Part shown: in pieces, positions 36,396 to 44,238 of the stretch | How positions within the stretch are numbered: position 1 is the first letter of the stretch | Layout of the letters: every line of letters starts with the position of its first letter | The notes under the pieces: generated by a model | Database searches by the model: none | What the model was told of the DNA's origin: nothing | The model's input: the letters and a program-made list of their open reading frames with translations, nothing else | Origin: Verrucomicrobiales bacterium | GTDB lineage: Bacteria; Verrucomicrobiota; Verrucomicrobiia; Verrucomicrobiales; DEV007 | Length of the DNA: 45,086 nt | Assembly (NCBI GenBank): GCA_028047635.1 | Contig: JAOFXR010000024.1 | Location: forward strand, 1 to 45,086 | Direction of reading: 5' to 3' | Position numbers and translations under genes: made by a program

Positions 36396-38975
36396 ATGCG
36401 TATTGTTCGTCGACTCTTTTTGACCCTCTGTATCCTGGCTGCCTGCCTGATCGTGTGGGGTGCTGTCTACGCTCGTAAGCAGGGGTTCACTCGCAGTTGG
36501 CGGGATGCTATTGAGGTGGAGTTCGAAAAACGTGGCTACTACGTCGAGATTGGAAAATTAACTCTCGGCGCTTTCCGTGGGCTCGTGGCTGAGGACGTGA
36601 AGTTGTTTGAGGATGAGGCACGCCGACAGGAGGTTGCGATCCTCGATAATGTTTATCTGGATGTCGATCTTAGTAATATTTTGAGCAAAGAGATTCTCGT
36701 GAAGACGCTGGATGTGCAGGATGCCAGTTTATCGCTTCCGATTGATCCCGAGAATCCGTCGGGTAGTCGCATTAATGTAGACGGACTCTCAGGCCGAATC
36801 GTGATCACTGAAAGTGTGATTGAAATTTTAAAAGCAGAAGCCGAATTCGAGGGCGTTGTCGTGTCGGTGAAAGGGACTCTTCTGCGGGGAGCGGCTGAAC
36901 CGAAAGAGAGCAACCCCGATGAGATGTTGCGGCGGCGTTCCCAATTGATGAAGGTCGCCCAATGGCTCAGGGGATTTGAATTTGAGGACGAAAAGCCGCT
37001 TCTGAACATTGAATTCAGCAGCGCGATAGGGGATCTTTCGTCGACGACGGCCAAAGTGAGCCTGCAAACCGGAAAAGTTAAGAAAAAGGGGTATATACAC
37101 TCGCTCGAGTCACTTGATGTTGCTGCTCGCTATGACGGTTTCGAAAATACGGCGGTGATCGATCGCTTTCGGATCGGGGATCGGTTCGGTGAGTTCGAAC
37201 TGACCGGACAGTGGTCGCAGGACACAGAACTGCTTGAGTTTGATTTCGATTCTTCTGCTGACTTGATCGGCCTTGCTTCCTGGTTTTCGAGTAGCAAATT
37301 TTTGAGGGAAGTAGTTTTTTTCCAACCACCGGGAGTCAAAGCTTCAGGGGAAATCGATTTGAGCGCGATAAAGAAGGGAGTAATCTCATTTCCCGGAAAA
37401 GTATCCGGTGACTTTCGAGCGGGGCGTCTCGTCACTCGTGGCACTGTTTTTTCCGGGCTTGATTTCGGATTCAGTCTCTCAGGAGAGCGTATTTATTTGC
37501 GGAATCTTCGGCTCGATCACAAAACCGGGGTCGCGTTCTTGAATTTGAAATACGAGCCGGGCCGGGATCTCGAGACTCTGCTCTATGAAACAGAGATCAC
37601 TCTCGATCCGCTTGTGTTCAGACCCTTCTTCACGGAGCGGGGACGGAAATTTATCGATGTGTGGAATTTTGGAGATCGTTCGAATGTCTATATTGCAGCC
37701 GCAGGAAAGGGCTCATCCTGGTCGCCTGCCACTTGGCAGCACAATGGCGAAATTGATCTGCGCCAGTTCAGCCTCAACGGCGTCGACTTTCTTGAAATGG
37801 AGGCTGAAGTGGAGTCCGACGGAGACACCCATTGGTTCCGCGATATCGCATTAACCAAAGAAGAGGGGAAGATCGTCGCGGAACTCGCCAAGTGTGATGT
37901 TTCCACCAAACAGTGGGAAGTGAAGGGAGTTGTTTCAACCGTGAATCCTATTGAAGGGGCTCAGGCCTTCAGTCCTAAACTAGCTCGACACCTGACTCGA
38001 TACCGGTTCGCAGAATCACCTACGATCCGGTTGAGTGGTCTTCTCGATGCGCGGCACCCTGAGGAGGTCGGGTCGAATCCGAGGAATAACTTTTTAGAAA
38101 TGTCGTTTTCGGGAGGGGGCGCTTTAAAATACGACTTTCTCGGGAAGACTCTCGATTTCAGTCATCCCTCGGGCGAGATCTCCATCGAGAAGAGTCACGT
38201 CAATTTAACGAGGTTCGGAGCGGGCGTTTTTGGAGGTAGCTTAGATCTCCGCTTTGATGCCCTGAATGTCAGGTCAGCCGAGAAACCTTTCGTCGGAGAC
38301 GTAAAAGTCACGGGTGTCCCTCTTGAGGCGATTACAAAACTCTACGGGGATGTCGATGCAGCCAAGGGAACTCTCGATGCCCGTCTTCAATTTTCGGGAG
38401 GAGGAGGCACGGTTGCTAATTTGCAGGGAACCGGCGCGGCAAGAATTGTGAATGGAAATCTTTTCGCGATTCCACTTCTGGGGCCGCTTTCCAAGGTGAT
38501 TTCCAATGGGAGTGGCGACAGAAACGGAAATAATGTCGCGAAAGAGGCCAGTGCTACTTTTACGATTGTAAATGGAGTGGTAAAAACCGATGACCTCGAG
38601 GCCTTGACCAATACCTTCCGGGTGAAGTCGGTGGGAGAGTTATCCCTCGTTGACAAAGGGGTCGATTTTGAGGCGGTCGTAAAAACAAGGGATCAGCTCA
38701 GTAGCGCTATCCTGACTCCGGTGAGCGAGTTACTGACCTACTCCTGCTCGGGGACCTGGAAAGAGCCGGTGTGGAGATCAAAGCATATTTCAAACTTGGG
38801 GAGAGTCCCGGCACAGGTCATCACAGAGATGACAACTGCCCCTGTTGAGGGATTGAAAATGATCGGCAAAGGGCTTTTTGGAAGTCAGGAGGAAGATGCC
38901 GAAATTGGAGGCGAGACTCAGCCTCTGCGACCATTGAAACCATTTCGTAAACTCTTTCAGAAACCTTCAGAATAG
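36396..38975 (+). CDS. AsmA-like envelope protein
   Basis: 859 residues. One N-terminal membrane helix (about 5-25, RLFLTLCILAACLIVWGAVY) with the rest in the periplasm. The long middle is repeated amphipathic beta strands, the pattern of AsmA/TamB/YhdP-type proteins that form a groove and shuttle lipids between membranes. The AsmA C-terminal region is visible near residues 625-800: FGGSLDLRFDALNVRSAEKP, GTLDARLQFSGGGGTVANLQ, GTGAARIVNGNLFAIPLLGP and FRVKSVGELSLVDKGVDFEA. It is divergent from rsmD and is followed by the AI-2E-family transporter after 114 bases. The exact cargo is not visible. Confidence 0.85.
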   Translation: MRIVRRLFLTLCILAACLIVWGAVYARKQGFTRSWRDAIEVEFEKRGYYVEIGKLTLGAFRGLVAEDVKLFEDEARRQEVAILDNVYLDVDLSNILSKEILVKTLDVQDASLSLPIDPENPSGSRINVDGLSGRIVITESVIEILKAEAEFEGVVVSVKGTLLRGAAEPKESNPDEMLRRRSQLMKVAQWLRGFEFEDEKPLLNIEFSSAIGDLSSTTAKVSLQTGKVKKKGYIHSLESLDVAARYDGFENTAVIDRFRIGDRFGEFELTGQWSQDTELLEFDFDSSADLIGLASWFSSSKFLREVVFFQPPGVKASGEIDLSAIKKGVISFPGKVSGDFRAGRLVTRGTVFSGLDFGFSLSGERIYLRNLRLDHKTGVAFLNLKYEPGRDLETLLYETEITLDPLVFRPFFTERGRKFIDVWNFGDRSNVYIAAAGKGSSWSPATWQHNGEIDLRQFSLNGVDFLEMEAEVESDGDTHWFRDIALTKEEGKIVAELAKCDVSTKQWEVKGVVSTVNPIEGAQAFSPKLARHLTRYRFAESPTIRLSGLLDARHPEEVGSNPRNNFLEMSFSGGGALKYDFLGKTLDFSHPSGEISIEKSHVNLTRFGAGVFGGSLDLRFDALNVRSAEKPFVGDVKVTGVPLEAITKLYGDVDAAKGTLDARLQFSGGGGTVANLQGTGAARIVNGNLFAIPLLGPLSKVISNGSGDRNGNNVAKEASATFTIVNGVVKTDDLEALTNTFRVKSVGELSLVDKGVDFEAVVKTRDQLSSAILTPVSELLTYSCSGTWKEPVWRSKHISNLGRVPAQVITEMTTAPVEGLKMIGKGLFGSQEEDAEIGGETQPLRPLKPFRKLFQKPSE

Positions 38976-39089
38976 GTTTCGGGGTGATTGTGACCGGCTA
39001 AAGGTCGCCAGTATAAAAAGTGCCCAAGTTTTCACTGGTATCGCTTTTCCCTTCCTCTATTCTTCGGGATCTAATTGGCGATATTGCAT

Positions 39090-40529
39090 ATGGACTCAGA
39101 AGCAAACAAACCTTCAAAATCAATTCCTTCAGCGTTTCAGCGTAAAACGCTTTGGAGTGCGATCACTGCGGTGTCTATCGTTGTGATCGGCGCTATCGCC
39201 GTAGGGGCGGTGATGCTGTCGGGAACCATTTTGAGCTACCTTCAGGTGGTATTGGTTCCGCTTGCCGTGGCTGGGATTATTGCCTATTTGCTTGATCCGG
39301 TGATCAATTGGTTGGAAAAGCGCGGGCTTTCTCACAATATCGCTATGCTGGGCGTTTACGTCGGCTTTCTAGTGTTCATCATTGTGTTGGCGATTGCTGT
39401 TTTTGTGCCTTCGTTCGGGCAAGCGAAGGAGGCTTATGGTAATTGGGATACCTATCAAGAAAAGGCTTCAGAGCAAGTGGCGAAGGGCCTGATCTCGATT
39501 CAGGGTCGATTTGATAATGGGGTCGCAAAAGAATATTCGGAGCGCGGCGTAAAATGGATTTCCGAGGAAGGGCCCACCATCGCCGCTGATATTGGAAAGC
39601 GCGTCTGGCTTCGGTTGCGAGGGGCTTTTGGCTTTTTCGGTTATGTCCTGGGGCTTTTGATGGTTCCGATTTATTTGTATTACTTCCTTCGGGAGGGGCA
39701 TAAAATTTCGCAAACCTGGGCCGATTATCTGCCGCTCAGAGCTTCGGAGTTTAAAGATGAAGTGGTGGGGACTCTCACGGAAGTGAATGGCTATGTGATC
39801 TCTTTTTTCCGGGGGCAAATGGTCGTGAGCCTGATCGACGGCGCGCTCGTTGCGATCGCGCTTTCGCTCCTGGGGCTGCCCTACGCGCTATTGATTGGTG
39901 TTTTTCTTGCGATTCTCGGTCTGATTCCCTACATCGGAAATCTGATGGTGATGATTCCAGCGCTGATTATTGCGATTGTGCATTTTAGCGCGACGGAGGT
40001 GGGGATCGTGCAGGGTGATTCTCCTCCCGTCGATGGCCAAGTCGCAAAAGTGACGGTTACGGAAGGTCTTGGTGAAAAGAAAGAAACATGGACGGATGAG
40101 AAGATCATTTATAAAGTTTTCGATGCGGCTGAGGCGGCGAAAAAAGGTGGAGACGTCGAAGTGCTTACTCACGCGTGGACCTGGCTTCCCAATACCTGGG
40201 CCTACCCGGTAATCGTGTTGCTCATTTTTGTAATCCTTCAGCAAATCAACGGTCTCGTCACCGCACCGAAGATCGTCGGGGATTCGGTTGGACTGCATCC
40301 GCTCACGGTGATTTTCTCGGTTCTCTTCTGGTCATTGCTCCTGGGAGGCCTCCTTGGTGCCTTGCTGGCAGTTCCGTTGACCGCTTCAATTAAAGTCTTG
40401 TTTCGACGTTATATATGGGAGCGTCGCCTTGGCGCGGCAGTGGAAGCGAGGTTTTCTTCTTCTGACGAGTGCGAATCGGATGAGCCTTCTGATACCGCGG
40501 GGACCGACGTAGATCCGGAGCCAGCGTGA
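39090..40529 (+). CDS. AI-2E-family transporter with a large loop insertion
   Basis: 479 residues from the ATG at 39090; a TTG at 39075 would add five residues. Eight membrane helices in the AI-2E exporter/YdiK-PerM arrangement: two at the N-terminus (SAITAVSIVVIGAIAVGAVM; VVLVPLAVAGIIAYLLDPVI), a soluble stretch, then RGQMVVSLIDGALVAIALSL, YALLIGVFLAILGLIPYIGN and the conserved INGLVTAPKIVGDSVGLHPL. Between PYIGNLMVMIPALIIAIVHF and TWAYPVIVLLIFVILQQING lies an insertion of about 65-70 residues (around 310-375) that most family members lack. The family includes autoinducer-2 exporters, Na+/H+ antiporters and permeases of unknown substrate. The cargo cannot be told. Confidence 0.88.
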   Translation: MDSEANKPSKSIPSAFQRKTLWSAITAVSIVVIGAIAVGAVMLSGTILSYLQVVLVPLAVAGIIAYLLDPVINWLEKRGLSHNIAMLGVYVGFLVFIIVLAIAVFVPSFGQAKEAYGNWDTYQEKASEQVAKGLISIQGRFDNGVAKEYSERGVKWISEEGPTIAADIGKRVWLRLRGAFGFFGYVLGLLMVPIYLYYFLREGHKISQTWADYLPLRASEFKDEVVGTLTEVNGYVISFFRGQMVVSLIDGALVAIALSLLGLPYALLIGVFLAILGLIPYIGNLMVMIPALIIAIVHFSATEVGIVQGDSPPVDGQVAKVTVTEGLGEKKETWTDEKIIYKVFDAAEAAKKGGDVEVLTHAWTWLPNTWAYPVIVLLIFVILQQINGLVTAPKIVGDSVGLHPLTVIFSVLFWSLLLGGLLGALLAVPLTASIKVLFRRYIWERRLGAAVEARFSSSDECESDEPSDTAGTDVDPEPA

Positions 40530-40587
40530 TTCCTTTTCGGTACGAGCTTGCGCCGAGTGAAAATCCGTCGAATTTACCGCCGATAAG

Positions 40588-41580
40588 ATGAGCAACGTCG
40601 ACACAACTAAACTGGCAGAGGAAATTCAGAGACAATCTGTTTGGGTAGACGCCGTGAGGCAGGAAATGGCTAGCGTTGTCGTGGGGCAGGATGCCCTCGT
40701 GGACCGTCTCCTCACTGGATTGCTCACCAATGGACACGTCCTTCTTGAAGGGGTTCCCGGTTTGGCCAAAACCCTCACCGTCAACTCGTTGGCAGGGGCT
40801 TTGTCGGCTGATTTTCAGCGTATTCAGTTCACTCCTGATCTCCTCCCCGCGGATTTGATTGGAACCTTGATTTTTAACCCTCAGTCGAATGAATTTTCCC
40901 CCAAACTGGGGCCTGTTTTCTCGAACCTGATCCTTGCTGACGAGATCAACCGTGCTCCGGCGAAGGTTCAAAGTGCGTTGCTCGAGGCGATGCAGGAGCG
41001 TCAGGTGACGATTGGGGAGACGACTTATCCGCTTCCTGACCCGTTCTTAGTTCTGGCGACACAGAACCCGATCGATCAGGAGGGCACCTACCAGTTGCCC
41101 GAGGCGCAACTTGACCGATTTTTGGTGAAGGTGATTGTCGATTATCCGACGATTACCGAGGAGCGTTCGATTCTGGATCGCATGGCGACTTCTGCACCAA
41201 AAACGAGAACCTCGCCCGTCGTCGAGACGGCGAAAGTGATTGAGGGGCGGAATCTCGTTAACTACGTCTACGTAGACGATGGAGTGAAAGATTACATTGT
41301 CAGGCTCATTCATGCGACCCGATTTCCCGGTGAAGTCGAGCCTGCTTTGACTCCGCTGATTCGTGCGGGAGCTTCTCCCCGGGGAACGATCAACCTCACT
41401 TTGGCAGCCAAGGCGCATGCCTTTCTTCAAGGACGTGGCTATGTCGTGCCACAGGATGTAAAGGACCTCGTCTACGATGTGTTGCGTCACCGAATTCTTC
41501 TGAGCTATGAAGCTGAGGCCGAAGAAATCACGAGCGAGCAAATTATTGCTACGATATTGGATCGCATTCCCGTTCCATAA
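40588..41580 (+). CDS. MoxR-family AAA+ ATPase
   Basis: 330 residues, standard for MoxR. Walker A is LLEGVPGLAKTLTVNSLA, followed by LLPADLIGTLIFNPQS, Walker B with sensor LILADEINRAPAKVQSALLE, AMQERQVTIGETTYPLPDPF and ATQNPIDQEGTYQLPEAQLD, and sensor 2 in RAGASPRGTINLTLAAKAHA. MoxR ATPases act as chaperones that activate or assemble metal-dependent or membrane protein complexes, usually with DUF58 and von Willebrand factor A neighbours. Those are absent; the next gene, three bases on, encodes a membrane-anchored leucine-rich-repeat protein. No Shine-Dalgarno motif precedes the ATG. Confidence 0.94.
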   Translation: MSNVDTTKLAEEIQRQSVWVDAVRQEMASVVVGQDALVDRLLTGLLTNGHVLLEGVPGLAKTLTVNSLAGALSADFQRIQFTPDLLPADLIGTLIFNPQSNEFSPKLGPVFSNLILADEINRAPAKVQSALLEAMQERQVTIGETTYPLPDPFLVLATQNPIDQEGTYQLPEAQLDRFLVKVIVDYPTITEERSILDRMATSAPKTRTSPVVETAKVIEGRNLVNYVYVDDGVKDYIVRLIHATRFPGEVEPALTPLIRAGASPRGTINLTLAAKAHAFLQGRGYVVPQDVKDLVYDVLRHRILLSYEAEAEEITSEQIIATILDRIPVP

Positions 41581-41583
41581 GGA

Positions 41584-42795
41584 ATGAAAAGCTACGCCCG
41601 CATTGTCGTATTTCTATTTTCGCTTCTGGCGACTTTGGCCATCCTCGTGATTTGGAAGAAGGGAGATCGTGCCGATGCGCTCGAGGCGTTGGTTTCTACC
41701 TATGAGGCGGAAGTCAGCATTTCAGAAGGGGATTTCTATGTCGGGTGCGATAGTGAGAGGTTGGAAGATCTCGTCGCGTTTTCCCAAGTCGTAAAACGAG
41801 CAGGGGATGTGACGATTCTCGATTTGACGGGAGCTCCTAACCTCAGGGATTTCAAAGGGATAGAGCAGCTCACCTCGCTCACGTCTTTGATCGCGATTGA
41901 TTGCCCTGCGCTGGTCTCGGCCGCCGGCGTTTCTCGTCACCCCTCTATTTACGAGATAGTGCTCGTCGATAATGCTTTGTTTTCCGATGCCTCTGCGATT
42001 CAGGGAATGCCTGCACTCGAGATTCTTGATTTCAGTGGCTGTGTTTCGTTGGAAACGGTGGAGGTGTCATCGCTCAGCAAGCTCAAAGATTTGTTTCTGA
42101 GCCGGTGCCGAAAGGTGGAGTCTCTCGATGTTTCGTCCCTGAGTAACTTGAAGCAGTTATACGCGGATGGATGCGGCTCGTTAACAACATTAACCGGATT
42201 GTCTTCGCTAACGGAGTTGACGGATCTTGATGTGGGGAATGCGACGAGTTTGGGGAAGCTGGAAGGCATCTCGGCGCTGAATTCGCTGATTGTTCTCGAT
42301 ATACGGAATGTTGAGCTTACTGATTTGTCGGAGATCGGGAAGCTGCCCACTTTGCGGGTCCTGAGGATGGGGGGGCAATCGATCGTGACGACCCTTGAGC
42401 CGTTCTCCGGAATGACTTCTCTGAAAGAAATTCATTTGGAGGCTTGTCCGAATTTTCATTCGATCAAAGGAATTCCTCCGGGGATTTCGCAATACGCAGG
42501 CTTTACCCATTGCCCTCAATTGAAAAGTCTCGCCGGAATTGAAGCGGGAGGGATGATCGAGCAACTCGACCTGACCGGATGCGAGAACCTCTCGGACGTC
42601 TCGGCGATAGCTTCGCTGGAAAAGCTCACTCAGCTGAATCTCGTAAAATGCCGTGGCGTCAGGAAAGTCAATTTTATTGAGTCTCTCTCCGGGCTCGGGG
42701 TCGTCATGCTCGGGGGATCAGGCGTGGTTCCTGCATCGACCGAAGAACTGAGACTCGCGAACAAGGAGATCATCCTCGATTTTTCGGTGCAGTAG
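41584..42795 (+). CDS. Membrane-anchored leucine-rich-repeat protein coupled to MoxR
   Basis: 403 residues. The N-terminus is a membrane helix (about 6-24, RIVVFLFSLLATLAILVIWK), with no lipobox, so the repeats probably project outside the cytoplasm. From about residue 70 onward there are roughly a dozen 20-24-residue leucine-rich repeats, for example LTSLTSLIAIDCPALVSAAG, ALEILDFSGCVSLETVEVSS, LTDLDVGNATSLGKLEGISA and LTQLNLVKCRGVRKVNFIES; many carry a conserved Cys or Gly after the Asx position. It starts three bases after the MoxR stop, so the two are one unit. Its ligand is unknown; a scaffold for the ATPase is possible. A decayed aminomutase 3' end follows 14 bases later. Confidence 0.86.
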   Translation: MKSYARIVVFLFSLLATLAILVIWKKGDRADALEALVSTYEAEVSISEGDFYVGCDSERLEDLVAFSQVVKRAGDVTILDLTGAPNLRDFKGIEQLTSLTSLIAIDCPALVSAAGVSRHPSIYEIVLVDNALFSDASAIQGMPALEILDFSGCVSLETVEVSSLSKLKDLFLSRCRKVESLDVSSLSNLKQLYADGCGSLTTLTGLSSLTELTDLDVGNATSLGKLEGISALNSLIVLDIRNVELTDLSEIGKLPTLRVLRMGGQSIVTTLEPFSGMTSLKEIHLEACPNFHSIKGIPPGISQYAGFTHCPQLKSLAGIEAGGMIEQLDLTGCENLSDVSAIASLEKLTQLNLVKCRGVRKVNFIESLSGLGVVMLGGSGVVPASTEELRLANKEIILDFSVQ

Positions 42796-42809
42796 GGCGC
42801 ACTGAAATC

Positions 42810-42862
42810 TCAGTAATCCAAAATCGGGTCCGGCTGAACGGCCGGCTCGGGGGATACGAAGG
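42810..42862 (-). pseudogene. Remnant of a second lysine 2,3-aminomutase gene 3' end
   Basis: Read on the minus strand, these 53 bases match the last 53 bases of the kamA gene (44239-44291) at 46 positions (87%). The frame is preserved to its TGA, giving FVSPEPAVQPDPILDY against FEYPDPAVQPDPVLDY. Several of the differences are silent (GTT/GTC, GAC/GAT, TAC/TAT), as expected of a copy that was once under selection. Upstream on its own strand the frame is closed by a stop near 42890, so no full gene is there. It directly follows the EF-hand hydrolase gene. Confidence 0.8.
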
Positions 42863-42891
42863 AACTCACTTTGTGAGTCGGACTTCTCAAC

Positions 42892-44118
42892 TCACTCCTC
42901 AGGGCTGCTGAAAAGCGCGTTTAAAAACTGCCCGTCGTCGAATTTCCGACTTTCCCCCTGACGAACGACAACGATGCCTTTTTGGGGCAAAATGTAGAGG
43001 CGCTGTTTTCCAGCTCCAGCGGCCATGAAGCTACCAGAACCCCACGGAGGAATGCCTATTGCATTGGCTCCTTTTTCGACTAACCAGAAAGAAATTCCAT
43101 AGTCGGGATTCACCTTGGAGCGAATTACTGCTTCGCTCAAAACTTCGGGGTCGACTAGTTGTTTGCCTCCCCAGGATCCTCCCTGCCTGAGAAATTCGCC
43201 ATACTTTGCCCATTCGCGGGCGGTGAGGTGGGCACCCGAAGGTAAATGAGGCATTCCATTTTCATCGCGTCGCCAAAGGCCGTGCGTCAATCCTATCGGT
43301 TCGAAGACGCGGGCTTCCAGGTAAGCGAGTGGGTCGGCAAAATTGAGATCGTCTCGCGCTTTTAATTTTTGAGTGAGCAATTCTCCAAAGACTTGGAATG
43401 CAGCCGGGCCGTATCGAAATTTTTCTTCAGGTGGAGAAAGTGCGTTTACTTCTGACGTATCAGCGTAGGCAGGAATAGTTCCCACTTTTCCCGGATGAAT
43501 CCCGGACGAGAGGTTCAATAGTTGGCGAATCGTGACCGTTGAGAGATCCTCATCTTTCTTCCACTCAGAGATGGTATCGGAAACCAGTTCATCGAGACTC
43601 AGTAAATTGTCTTTCGCCCCGGCGGCGAGCAGTGCTGCGGAGAAACTCTTCGTTCCGCTCGCGAGGCGATGTGGCCGGTCGAAGTCCCATCCCCCGTCGT
43701 ATCGTTCGTAAATTACCTTTCCATTGCTCATCACAAGAAACGTCTCCCCGTTCCGGTCTGCTGAATAGGCGCCCGCTTTTTTTAATCCCGAAAGTGAAAC
43801 GGGGGAGCTCTTTGGCAGTTCCTTTTCAATTACGAGCGGCCCTTCAGATGGAGCCGGGGGTGTTGCCTTCTTTCGGAAGTGTTCCCGGACTTCAGCCAGG
43901 GTGACCGCTGCGTCATTGTTGGTATCCGCAAGCGCTAGCCAGTTTGTTTTCCTTCCCGTAGCTTCGGCCTCGGCAAGGGTGAGTTTCCCATCTGAATTTG
44001 AATCACAGCGTTCGAATAATTTTTCAAACTGTGGAGTGTCCTGCGCGAAAGAAATGAGGGCTGTGCTGAGAATCGCTACTGCGAGCGTTACAGTCGAAAA
44101 AGAGAACTCGGCAGTCAT
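42892..44118 (-). CDS. Secreted EF-hand serine hydrolase (beta-lactamase class C family)
   Basis: 408 residues. Signal peptide (FSTVTLAVAILSTALISFA), then an EF-hand pair at about 38-85: DSNSDGKLTLAE fits the calcium loop, DTNNDAAVTLAE lacks the usual Gly at position 6. A Pro-rich linker (KKATPPAPSEGP) leads to a beta-lactamase/esterase domain with the nucleophile Ser154-x-x-Lys157 (LASGTKSFSAAL), TIRQLLNLSSGIHPG, and Tyr236 in FRYGPAAFQVFGELL, where the usual YxN reads Tyr-Gly-Pro. GISFWLVEKG precedes the C-terminal part. The family includes beta-lactamases, D-aminopeptidases and esterases, so antibiotic resistance cannot be inferred. The gene is bracketed by two direct copies of the kamA 3' end. 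Confidence 0.88.
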   Translation of the reverse strand: MTAEFSFSTVTLAVAILSTALISFAQDTPQFEKLFERCDSNSDGKLTLAEAEATGRKTNWLALADTNNDAAVTLAEVREHFRKKATPPAPSEGPLVIEKELPKSSPVSLSGLKKAGAYSADRNGETFLVMSNGKVIYERYDGGWDFDRPHRLASGTKSFSAALLAAGAKDNLLSLDELVSDTISEWKKDEDLSTVTIRQLLNLSSGIHPGKVGTIPAYADTSEVNALSPPEEKFRYGPAAFQVFGELLTQKLKARDDLNFADPLAYLEARVFEPIGLTHGLWRRDENGMPHLPSGAHLTAREWAKYGEFLRQGGSWGGKQLVDPEVLSEAVIRSKVNPDYGISFWLVEKGANAIGIPPWGSGSFMAAGAGKQRLYILPQKGIVVVRQGESRKFDDGQFLNALFSSPEE

Positions 44119-44238
44119 GACGCATAAAACACCGGCAACGATCTGCAGTTTCTAAATCCAAGCCGAAAATACGCAATGCTCCGAAGGGAGTATGCACGAT
44201 ACCGACCAGTGATGGCAGCACCGTGAAAGTGCCACAAA

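Noticed and set aside
40390-40971. 193-residue minus-strand reading frame over the transporter/moxR junction
   Set aside because: It is antisense to the 3' end of the transporter gene and to the conserved P-loop region of moxR; no ribosome-binding site and no family match.
42863-42890. Small hairpin ACTCAC/GTGAGT (42864-42878) as terminator of the EF-hand hydrolase gene
   Set aside because: The stem is only six base pairs, with no following T-tract on the minus strand.
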